Below are positions 45,927 through 56,384 of a stretch of 64,000 bases of DNA, piece by piece (position 1 is the first letter of the stretch; every line of letters starts with the position of its first letter). Made by a program: the position numbers and the translations under genes. Below the pieces are notes generated by a model. That model searched no databases and was not told where the DNA came from. It saw only the letters and a program-made list of their open reading frames with translations. Source of the DNA: Plasmodium coatneyi (taxonomy: Eukaryota; Apicomplexa; Aconoidasida; Haemosporida; Plasmodiidae); contig NC_033566.1 in assembly GCF_001680005.1 (NCBI RefSeq), forward strand, positions 930,001 to 994,000. The letters run 5' to 3'.

Positions 45927-47769
45927 TTTGGCGAATTAAAAACAAATTTTTAAAAAAGGAAGAAAAGGAAAAAAGGCAAGCACATGGATGTATGAGTTAA
46001 CACAGCAGCTCTTGTTTACCCAAAGTTCCTTTTTTCCCCATTTTCTGCAAATGCTCAATCAACAAAGTGTCAATTTTGTTGCAAAACTTGATCGGATTCT
46101 CCCTCTTTTTTTTTTTTTATTCTCCGTTTCTTGGCGCAAGGGGGGGAATTTTAAAGTGTTTTTAAATATGTAAAGGCCACATTTTCTTGAAAATTATGTA
46201 AAATATAGGGACTAAAAAAAAGCAGGAAAATGAAAAATTAACGCCACAAGGAACCGCGGAAACTAAAAAGTAGAAAGAAAAGTTTTATCTTTATTGCAAA
46301 GTACATAAGCATGTAGGCATCATAACGGGCATTTTAAAATCACAGAATGAAAAATATTTATCTATACAATATATATATATGCAAAACAGAACAACCGTTT
46401 CGCCAATTTCTAAATCGTCAACTGGAAGTCACGCACGGCGTTAGATAGCGCTCCAGTTTTTGTTGTATAAAAGGTTATTCGATCGAAATTTCACCGTTGG
46501 CCTATTGTGCATATTTTTTTTTTTTTTTTTTTTCTTTTTTCACGCTGTTGTTTTTTTTAATTTGTGATAAGAATAAAAGCATATCTTATCTTATGTTGCC
46601 TACAAAAAAAGGTTACTCCTGCAGTTACGCACAGACGAACCACAATGTTCCTTCGTTTCACTCGAAAGTTAAGGAAATAATATAATTACAAAGTTTGCAC
46701 AAATTGCGATTGCAACAAATATGATGTTTCTTCTGCCTTTTTCTTTTTCTGTATGGTGAACTCGATTTTTTTCCCTGTTGATGTTTTGCGAAAAAATTAC
46801 GGTGAAATGCTAAGTACTATATATATATGTATATATGTAGTAGTTATGTTTACATATGTATATCGCCACTCTTACGTTATTTCATATGCCCCTCGTTAGT
46901 ATGCATGTGATTTATTCTCATGCATGTTTTTTCCGCTCATTTGTACAAAGCCCCCCCTTTGACATGGCATAAAACTTGCTCGCAATTTTTGCCGTATGAA
47001 ATTTCCCCCCTTCTGAATCTACCACCCATCTGTTAATTTCAAACCTGAACGGTATTACTATATACTTATATTGATGATTAAATGTACGTGCGTACATGTT
47101 GTATTAGTGCTAAGCCGAAAAGCACTTTAAACTGCTTTACTTGACTGCCATTCCTACATCTCCATTCATTTCTCATTAAATATAATTTCCCGTTTGGCTT
47201 TTCATATGAGCAGTGTTTTTACTTTATATACTATTAATTTTGCGGTTTTGTATTTTGCATTTTTATATATATTTTTTTATTTATCATTGAATCCCCTCGT
47301 TACTATAAGGTTTGTTTTATTTAACCCATAGTAGGACCATAGTTTAGATAAGTTTATATGGCCATCTGCTAGCAGTGATTATCTCCTTCCTTCTTCTCCC
47401 CCCACCGGTTGACGAGCACGCCGCATCGCATTAACTGGCAGGTAATTCCCGTGCATGCCCATCGGCGTAATCGCATGGTTGACTGGTTGATTGGTTGACT
47501 GGTTGACTGGTTGACTGGTTGACTGGTTGCCTAGTCAACTGCTTATCCGCCTGAGGAACCATGCTCCCAAAAAATAGGAGCAACGAACAAAAATGAAGCG
47601 CAAATACTGCCGAAGTGACAAAGTGGAAAATTGCGAAACGACGAATTAGGCGAAAAGCGCAGCTCCTCGCGCGAACAAATATACTTGTTCGTATTCTCAT
47701 ATTAACGGCGCAACCGTTTCACCTCCCACACCATCACGTAACCCCTTGCAGATTTCCCATTTTTATAAA
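45927..47769. other. divergent promoter region of RRP7 and AAT1
   Basis: AT-rich spacer between two divergent start codons. Poly-T run at about 46511-46535, an (AT) run near 46367-46380, and an 8-bp tandem repeat at 47477-47532. No gene was recognised. Confidence 0.65.
47477..47532 (+). repeat. seven tandem GGTTGACT octamers upstream of AAT1
   Basis: Seven 8-bp units, five exact GGTTGACT and two variants (GGTTGATT second, GGTTGCCT last), about 240 bp before the AAT1 start codon, so within its promoter or 5' UTR. Confidence 0.95.
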
Positions 47770-49855
47770 ATGAATGAAAATGGAATAAAAGAGAATAAAA
47801 ACAATTCTAAAAAAGGTGACAAACGCTCCAAGAAAGGAAACCCCAAAAAGGTGGACAGCAAGGATGATCCTACAAAATCAGACCCTGCAGGTGCCCCAAG
47901 CAGAAAAGTGAATAACGGAAATGTGCGCGAAGTTGAAGAAGCAAAAGAAAACAGCGCGCAAACTCCGAACAAAACTAGTATGACTAACCTTTTTTCATGG
48001 AAAAAAAAAAAAAACAAACAAAAGAAAAGTGAAAATAAAATGGAGGAAAACAACTCCGATATGCATGGAAAAGACTTGGGAACAAGCCCATATGTCAACT
48101 TGGGGGATGATGATATGAATCAGGGGGCACAATACGATGGTAACTATGACCAGGGTAACAATAATGATGTAAAGGATATGCAAGAAAATTACGAAGAAAG
48201 TTACCAGGAAAGTTACCAAGAAAGTAATGCAAATGAGAATTATGATAATGAAAATATTACCATTGTTGATGTGGGAGAAAATGAAAAGAATCCAGAAGAT
48301 GAAGAAGAAGAAGAAAAAAAAAGGAAAAAAAATTGGAAGAGAAGAACATTTAGTCGTTTTACCCCTGGGGGTGTACGCTCAAGCACAGTTCTCTTCATAT
48401 GTACAGCCATAGGAGTGGGCTTTCTGTCCATACCATATGTTTTTTCAAAGTTGGGAATAATATTAAGTCTACTGTTGATACTTCTAAACGCCATGGAATC
48501 CTACGTCACAACGAACATCCTATGTATGTCATCCCTGGAGCATAACACATTTGTATATGGAAATTTGCTAAAAAAAATAGGACATAAATACCACAAAATT
48601 ATCATCGATATTGGGCTGACGTTTGGTTTTCTCTCCAGTTATATTCTGGTATTGATACTAATAAGTAATTTTTTGAGTAGTATATTGTACCTTTTTGATT
48701 TCCCTTCCTTTTTCTATAACCACACCTTTCTGATTACTCTAGTGTGTATACTGATAGTACCTATCACATTTCGCGACCAAGTGGGCTCCCTAGATTCCTT
48801 TTTGGTATTTTCCCTATTCTCGTTGGCGATAACGGTATTAACGATAGGATGGCAGGCACGAGACTACTACACCATATTGATCAACAAGGATATTGTGCTT
48901 TTCAACCTGGATAAGCACTTTTTCAAATGTTTCAATATTTTGTTGTTTTCCTTTGCACAACAACCAAATGCATGCTTCATAACTGGACAGTTTAATCAGC
49001 CGACGCACAGGAGATTAACAAAATCAGCATACAGGAGTGTTGTGCTGCAAATTATTTTTTACTCCTTATTTGGGCTTCTAGGATATTTGTCCTTTCTAAC
49101 CACAACCAAGGATAACATCATATTGAATTATGAAGACACAAATATATCCATCCTTTTGTGTAAATTTCTCCTGTCCATAACGTTTTTTTTTTCCGTTCCG
49201 TTAAATTTCATGGGATCCTATTCAAGCTTACTATCATTGTACTTATCCGCTCGTAATATGTTTCTTAAATTTTATGCATTTATCTCGAGAAGGAATAGGT
49301 ACATGGCTAACTTGTCCACCTTTTTACGTGAAGATGAGGAAAATCTCTTTGAGGAAAATACCCTTGATAATTTAACAGAAAATTCCAGCACTACAGAATC
49401 GCAAGCGGAGGACAAAAACCAGCGAAAACTCATCTCCATTTTTGTCACCATTCTCTGCGCCCTTATAGCGTTTAACGTTAAAAAGTTATCCAACGTTATT
49501 GGTATAGGAGGAGGAATCACGTCTACCTTGATATCCTGGTAAGGATCCCCAATCCATATGTGTAGAATAAAGAGGAAAAAAGTGCTTCCCATTGTTGTTG
49601 TCACTTTGCACGTGTATTTTCCTATGCCCACTTTAGCGGCGCATCCGTACCTTCTGCTGCCATTCATATTTTATCATATCATTTTTTTTTTTTTTTCCCA
49701 CCCCTTTCAGCCTCTTACCCAATTTGATTTACTATAAAAATATGCATAATGTGAAGAACAAACTGGAGCGATATTCAACCCTGTGCATGTTATGCTTTTT
49801 CTCCTTCATGGGTTTTCTTTCTGTCATTATTACTGCGTTAATTTTAATTTTTTAG
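47770..49855 (+). CDS. AAT1: amino acid transporter AAT1 (AAAP/APC-type)
   Basis: Two exons, 47770-49538 and 49711-49855 (donor GTAAGG, acceptor TTTCAG, phase 2), 637 residues. I take the ATG at 47770, since the frame upstream of it has no earlier ATG. Residues 1-200 are hydrophilic and low-complexity, including repeated YQES/YEES units and a Glu/Lys run. From about residue 203 on there are around ten to eleven hydrophobic segments. They start with SSTVLFICTAIGVGFLSIPY, whose Gly-rich first helix is typical of the family; the last one (FMGFLSVIITALILIF) is in exon 2. The P. falciparum orthologue sits in the food vacuole membrane and affects chloroquine response. A similar role here is inference from orthology. 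Confidence 0.93.
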
Positions 49856-51313
49856 CCAAGGGAAGGGCGCGCTTCGCTCTGAGGGCGCATTTCCCTATTC
49901 TTTTTTTTCCTTCCGCGTGATACACATTGGGATAGCCCCCATTGAGCGGTTTTCATGTTTTTTTATTTTTTTGTAAACGACGACTTTTTCGATGTGCACT
50001 TCTTTTTTCCCATCATTGCAATAACTCGCAACAGGACACAGTTAAAGAAAATAAAATAAACACACCGTTCGGGATGTTGGTAAGCATTGGTAGGTAATGA
50101 GTTCGGTCTATGTGGGGGGGATCGACATGTTGTACACGAAGCATTGTGCACGTGAAAAATATCCCACATGGGCAACGAAATTAACAAAAGGACTGGCTAG
50201 CTATGAAAAGCGGGACTCGTCTGGGTGATGGAAAAAAACATCAGTGAGTCACATAAAACAGTTCTAAATTTCGTATGCGCATTTATACCTAACCGATTAA
50301 TAGCATTTTCTAAATATCAAAAAATGACAAAGCAAAATTTTATGGTTGTAATGAAGACACAAGGGGTACACTTAATGCGTGTAGTAACGGGTAGGGAGGG
50401 GTAAATAAGGAGGGATAAAATACGGGAAGGAAAGGAAAATTAAAGTGGCTAAACATGATGAGGGAAAAAATTAAGCGGAAAAAAATAAGGAAGGGAAAAT
50501 TATTAAAAATTAAACAAAACTATGGAAACAAATAAGATAACGGAGGGGTGGAAACAACAGTTTGTGTTGTGGTGTGGTGTGTTGCACTCGGTGTAATCAT
50601 ACATGCGAAGTGGACATTCCGTACAAATGCAAGTACAGGGAAAGTGGTTCGTGCTTGTAGCACGGAAACGTATTTAGTAACTACAAAAAAGTGCTGGGAT
50701 ACGCTTCGGGTGATAAAATAATATCGGTTAAAAAAATAATAAAGTGGGCACACATCATGCGTAAAGTGCATATATATGTGATTTCACGTATTTTACGCCC
50801 ACGTGAAATATTGCTCTAACGGAAGTTTTCTCTTGTGGGTCGATTCCTATGCATAGGTTCTTTATTAGTACACTACTGTACATATTACTTCGCTATAGAG
50901 GGGCGCGCTGCACCAACTGGTGAGCGCTCATTTAACAATCGGCCATGTAAGGAAACCTTCATCCGCGGAATAGCGGTTAATCATTGCGGATAAGTGCCAC
51001 GCGTACCAATTCGTGCTGCTCGCCAAGCAATCCCTCCCGTAGCTAATTGTGACAATGCGTGTCGAGGGATGCTCTGCAAACTTTTGCGACTTGAACGTGT
51101 GACAGACTGAATAGCATTCAGTAAGAAGGTATACACGGAAAGAATCCATCACTGGACAGGATATTACGGATTCGCTTCTATCATCACTAATCCGTTATGA
51201 ATTCTTGCACTTCCCCCGAAGTATCCACTATAGAGGAACGCCTTCCATAGTCTACTCCCTTGCGAATCTTAATAAGCATTAAGAGGACCACACTGCTCCG
51301 TTCGAAGATTGGC
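49856..51313. other. spacer between convergent AAT1 and RNA-binding protein genes
   Basis: About 1.46 kb of 3' flank sequence. 50380-50520 is A/G-rich on the plus strand. No open frame of note, and no RNA gene recognised. Confidence 0.65.
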
Positions 51314-53299
51314 TCACTTATTACCCTCATCGTTATTGCCATTGATGCCATCCCTGTGGTCGTTATCGACAAGGTCATTGTTGCGAACACTCTGTTCATT
51401 GTCAATGGTCTCGTTGTTGTCTACACTTCCATTGTTCGTGCTGTTGTTAGTGTTGCTATGGTTTCTGTTATTATTATTATTATTGTTGTTGTTATTGTTG
51501 TTGTTGTTGCTCCTTCCTTTGATATTCTGCGCGTCCCCATCGTAGTAATAATTATTCGCTCCACTAATATCGTTGGGGTGACAAATTCCCATGCTGCCAT
51601 TATAGTTAATTTCGCCATTTGTGTTACTCTTGTGAAGACCCATTGGGTTCAAGCCATTGTTACTATATTGGTCGCTTGGGCAGGGGCGGTTGTACAAGTT
51701 TAGCCCATAGGAGGGGTTCATGCTGTTTAGGTTCCCTTCCATCATTTGGTTTTTTTTCGTTATATGATTTATTATATTATCTTCTGTAGACATATCTTCA
51801 TTTTTTAGGTTCCCATTTCCTTCCTTTTTTTCATGTGTAATGTTTTTCACGCCATCATCAGCATGCTCATTCTTAACAGGCGTAGCACAATTTACGTTCC
51901 CCATTCTGTAGTTTAGGAGATTTTGCTCGTCCCCCTTCCCTGGGGTGAGATTATAATTAGTAACGCAATTAAATTCTGAGGTGTAATTGCTCATTTGTCC
52001 ATTACTCCCGGGGAAGTTACTCGTCTGATGGATATCGTTTCCGTAGTTGTTCATTTGTGCCATTTGGGTCATTGGACCAGTGTAGTAGTTCATCTCACTG
52101 CCGTAGCTGTTCGAATTATACGACAGGCTAGGTGTCCCATGGTTGGCTGTGGTGCTATACGCAGGGTAGGAAGTCACATTGGAGCTTAGGGGATCGTAGT
52201 AGTTTACCTTATAGGGATTGTTCATTTCGCTGTTTACGTTTTGGTAGTACATGTAGTAGTTTTTGTTTGGATCTCCCCCAGTGGGTACCACCGCAGGAGC
52301 TGCTACTCCCGCTGGAGGAACGTTTTTATTTTCTTCTTCATTCGCCTGGTTGTTCGTTCCCTTACTACTGTTGCTGCCACAGTTGGGGGGGTTGCCGCTG
52401 GTCCATCCGTTGAGGTTGTTGTTATTACTGCTGTTGCTGTGTGCGTTGTAGTTGGCTTGGTTATAATTCCCCGGTGGGTAGCCTGCCTGGTTGTAACTGC
52501 CCTGCGGGTAGTTGCCATGCGTGTATCCTCCATGGGCGTAATTGCCGCCATACGGGTTCACATTATAGCCCCCCATGTTCATCCCCTTCAAGCTATTCAT
52601 GTGCATTTGATAATTGTTATTTTTGTAGTAGTAATTGTTTCCCTCTATACCCCCCTTACCAATTTTTACCCCCTTGGATGTGCTCACCTTAATTTTACAG
52701 CCCTTAAAATCATAGCCATCCATTTCTGTCAATGCTTTAATACATTCATCGTAATTAAAAAAATGAATAAAGCAGTATATTGTACTTTGATTTTTCTGCA
52801 TATTTTTTATCATTTTAACAAAGCAGATACTGGAGTACAAGCCGGAAAAAAGCGTTTCGACTTCTTCCTTTGTTGTTCCTTTGGGTAACCCCCCAACGTA
52901 TATAGAATATGTTCCCTTATCATCCAGCTCAATGTCTAGGTTCTTCACATTCGTATTAACATTATCACTCACATTGTATTTGGCCCAGTTCAATTTAAAC
53001 CTGTGTATCCTTCCAGGGATCCACTTCCCGTTTAAATTATCAAAGCAGTACTTGGCGATGTCATAATTGGTGAATTCTATAAATGCATAGGAATATTTTT
53101 GCGAATTTTTCTCCTTGCATAATTTTACTTTTATTATATCTTCAGCAAATTCGTAAAACATACAGTATAAGATATAGTTCTCATCTACCACTTCGTCTTT
53201 CACTTTGTCTAGATCCCCTACCCACAGGGTTTTCGTCGTGTTGGAGCTGCTTACATCCTTGTTTTCCTTTACCAATTCGCTCTTCTTTGTGTTATTCAT
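51314..53299 (-). CDS. double-RRM RNA-binding protein, SECp43/NAM8-like
   Basis: A single exon of 661 residues on the minus strand starting at an ATG (53297-53299). RRM1 begins at about residue 24 with TLWVGDL and contains YAFIEF, then NGKWIPGRIHRFKLNWAKY. RRM2 begins at about 130 with YSIYVGGL and contains YCFIHF. The unusual RFKLNWA ending of RRM1 and the spacing to RRM2 match the SECp43 (tRNA-Sec-associated) and NAM8/TIA-1 group. The remaining about 440 residues are a low-complexity tail rich in Asn, Gly, Tyr and Ser, with repeated NYxxG-type units (about 230-300) and a 14-residue Asn run (about 605-620). Which of the two functions applies cannot be told from sequence alone. Confidence 0.9.
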   Translation of the reverse strand: MNNTKKSELVKENKDVSSSNTTKTLWVGDLDKVKDEVVDENYILYCMFYEFAEDIIKVKLCKEKNSQKYSYAFIEFTNYDIAKYCFDNLNGKWIPGRIHRFKLNWAKYNVSDNVNTNVKNLDIELDDKGTYSIYVGGLPKGTTKEEVETLFSGLYSSICFVKMIKNMQKNQSTIYCFIHFFNYDECIKALTEMDGYDFKGCKIKVSTSKGVKIGKGGIEGNNYYYKNNNYQMHMNSLKGMNMGGYNVNPYGGNYAHGGYTHGNYPQGSYNQAGYPPGNYNQANYNAHSNSSNNNNLNGWTSGNPPNCGSNSSKGTNNQANEEENKNVPPAGVAAPAVVPTGGDPNKNYYMYYQNVNSEMNNPYKVNYYDPLSSNVTSYPAYSTTANHGTPSLSYNSNSYGSEMNYYTGPMTQMAQMNNYGNDIHQTSNFPGSNGQMSNYTSEFNCVTNYNLTPGKGDEQNLLNYRMGNVNCATPVKNEHADDGVKNITHEKKEGNGNLKNEDMSTEDNIINHITKKNQMMEGNLNSMNPSYGLNLYNRPCPSDQYSNNGLNPMGLHKSNTNGEINYNGSMGICHPNDISGANNYYYDGDAQNIKGRSNNNNNNNNNNNNNNRNHSNTNNSTNNGSVDNNETIDNEQSVRNNDLVDNDHRDGINGNNDEGNK

Positions 53300-56200
53300 T
53301 TTGGGGGAGAGGGTTTAAAAAAGTTTTGCACTTCCCTCGTTTGCCCTTCGCTACGATTGTCTCTTTAACTTATTTATGGGGAAGTGGGAGCTCCTGTATA
53401 AACCTACACTACACTCTTTCCCTTTCTTCTTATAATTGAGGGGGGCCAATTGAAAGGAAATCGTCCACTCGTAAAAAAAGGGGCACACAAATGGATTTCC
53501 CTTCTCCGTATTATAGTATACTTCCCTGTATGTTACGTTATTTTCCTTTTTTATCTTTTTAGTAGCACAGCCTTTGTCGTTTTCTCTGCCAATTCTTTTC
53601 CCTCCCCCCTGCTGTAACGTCCAACTTCGTGTGCTACTTCAGAAGGTTTGAAGATACACTTTCAGTTGAGTAGCAGGACGGCTCACAATGCTCCCTTAAC
53701 AATTAATTTGTACAAAAAGGGCAGCTCTTCATGTATGTGTTTCTGTAAGTGTATGCTTGCATGTGGCTTCTACGCAGCGTGCGTTTGCATGGGAGGTCAT
53801 AATTACGAACAAGTACGCGACGGGCATGAGTACGCGCATGTTCATAGGTTCAGGTGGCCAATGCTGCACGATCTGCTACCCCTCTTGCGTAGTCTCCCTC
53901 TCCCTTCCTTTCTACTGATAAACAGCACAACAGAAATAAAAAATGGCCAGAAAATTAAAACATCACAGTTGACACTTTTACCATTTTAGAGTATGTGTAG
54001 GGTGGGTTTCTATCTGAGCGTATGTTTGCCTTCGCCGCAAGCTGCGTAGAAAAATATTATTAACTTATATATATTTTTTTTTTACTTTTTATTTTATTTT
54101 TTTTTTTCCTATGAGCTTAAAACAAAGTGCTCCACCTAACCAAAGCATATTTTCGTATTTTTAATTTTGCTTTAGATTTCTATATTTTCAGTGTTTTTAA
54201 CCTTAATGCATATTTTTTGCGAAGGTGTTTTTCCTACCGCATTGCACTTGTTTCATCATATATGCGTTGTTTATTAGAGGAATAAAATATTTCCTTTCAC
54301 GTATATTTATTTCGTTTTATATATTATTTTGCATTGCTTCGTTATTTTCGTAGGACTTTGTTGGATTCGCTGAATTCCTTGGTTTTCGTTGGTTTCGTTA
54401 ATTCTCGGTTCTCCGGTTCCTTTTGTCAACTGCATATTGTTTTTTGCTTTTTTTTTTATGCTGCGTTTAGCCGCTTCAATTTTTCCTTTCTTCCGTTATT
54501 CCTTTTTCGATACCTTTTTTCTTAATTTTTAAAAGTGCTTAGTTTTTAGTTTATTGTTTAACTTCACTGTGCACCACGTTTATACCTACGCATATGCCTA
54601 TGCAATAACTTCGCGCATATTTGCATATTTGCATATTTGACAATTGCCTCCTTTTTCATATATATATAATTGCTTCTACATATGCGCAGGAAAAAAGTGG
54701 AATCGAAGAGGCGCCGAGGGCAGTGCATATATCCTTAACCCCGTCGCGGTATATTTATTTTGCCCGTCGCAGCAGCAGCCTTACCACGTAGCTACTACTA
54801 TAGAGACCTATTTAAGGCACTGCCGCGGAAGCGAGTATATACATGCATGAATATTTTTATGTCATAAGTTGCCCCTTTATGCGAAAATTGTTTTTGCTTA
54901 CATCCCCGCTGTGGGATTTATTATAGCTTTTTTCTTTTTTTTTTTTTCCAATTAAAAATTTTTTTTTTTTTAATTTTTCTTTCTTCCATACATGATGAAA
55001 TGATAAAAAGGCAAAAGCTTTTTATTATCATTCATATGCATACACAAGAGAACATAAATAATGCCTGTCCGCTTGCAAGCCTACTACCCCCATTTGGAAT
55101 CCCAGTCAATTCCGCTTTTTCTCTACCCTTCCTTCCCGAGCTCCTAATTTCTCTCAACATTGCATAGATGTGCATATATGCCGATTAGGCATATTGGAAT
55201 ATGCTCACTGCTTTATAAATAATTCCCCTTTTCACCCTACCTCACAACTGGCTTAGATAATTTTCGAAAAATCCATGAACCTCCTTCCACACCTAGATGG
55301 GCTTTTAAAAAAAAATAACATATATCTCCCCGCTGGGAAGAGAAGCTAGCAGTCAGCTTCCTGTGGGGAGAGTTGTAGTACTGGCCCCGTCATGGCTTTC
55401 ATAAAGCGGTTTAGCAACGACTCGTTAACGTTAATCGTTTAAAAAGGATAGTGCCCTATGACCCCTTTTTGTGCTTGTAACACTACCACTGCTGTTGCCG
55501 CAAACGGTTAAAAGGCCCCTTTTCTTTTGCAGCACAAGGCATGTGAAGCCTGTTTCTTCGGGCCTTTCAGCAGTGAAGTAGCGCAGCTAAGCATTTTGTA
55601 GGAATTCACCGTACTGGGCATATTTTCCTCATCATTTAACAAAAGAGTGCGTATGTACTCGTACCTGTGATTACTGGCACCACCGCGTGTGTGCAGATAA
55701 CAATTGTAGGAAAAAGCGTTGCCTATCTTAGATGCTACTAGCATGCAAAGAATACGCCGGTTAGTTTTTATGAATGGAGAATTAGGTAAACAAGTGTTGT
55801 GTTGGTGTTATGTTAGAGTTATGTTAGTGTTACGTTAGTGTTATGTGTACCAAATGTGTAAAAAAAAAAAAATAAAAATAACGTACTTACATACGTACAT
55901 ACGTAATCGTAATAATGTGTTATGTGTGTGTGTGCAAGTATGTTCCCAAATGGGAGCGGAATTGGCGTTTTGAAACTGCGAATGTAGATGAGCGAATTAT
56001 AAATGAAATGAAAAATGTTGTTAATTAAGGTAACAAATCGGTAGGGTGAAATGTTGGCTGAGAGACATGTGGGCGAATGGATGATTGGCGTTACTGCAAT
56101 CGATAAAATAGCTACGGAATGTGTAAACAACGAAGAAAAAACATAATGCCGGTGATAATTATAACGGGAACGAATGGAACAATAACGGAGATAAGCATAA

Positions 56201-56384
56201 TAGTGGTATTAAATAAATGCCGCCTTGTCTCCCGTTTGGCTGTAACATTTCACCAATTAATTAGGTACAAAAACAGGATTAACGGTTTTTACTAAAAAAA
56301 GAAAAAAAAAAAAACTACGTTGGTGAATTATCATCTTAACAATCCTTACATCTTAGCACATATACGTGAAGTACTTTTATTCCA
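53300..56384. other. spacer between RNA-binding protein start and PL stop
   Basis: About 3.1 kb, containing the upstream region of the RNA-binding protein gene. T-rich with poly-T at 54068-54110 and 54930-54975. Two less AT-rich patches stand out: 54690-54840 and 55320-55745. The second holds a possible small coding exon, listed separately. Imperfect GTGTTATGTTA-type repeats lie at 55795-55845. Confidence 0.6.
55508..55744 (-). CDS. candidate small coding exon, unknown
   Basis: A 78-codon frame on the minus strand from ATG 55742-55744 to TAA. It lacks the Lys/Asn/Phe runs that mark chance frames in this region, and its composition is mixed (for example YEYIRTLLLNDEENMPSTV). An internal acceptor-like site, AATCACAG before GTACGAG, would let the second part be an exon of a spliced gene. 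No family was recognised. It may be a chance open frame in a GC-richer patch. Confidence 0.3.
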   Translation of the reverse strand: MLVASKIGNAFSYNCYLHTRGGASNHRYEYIRTLLLNDEENMPSTVNSYKMLSCATSLLKGPKKQASHALCCKRKGAF

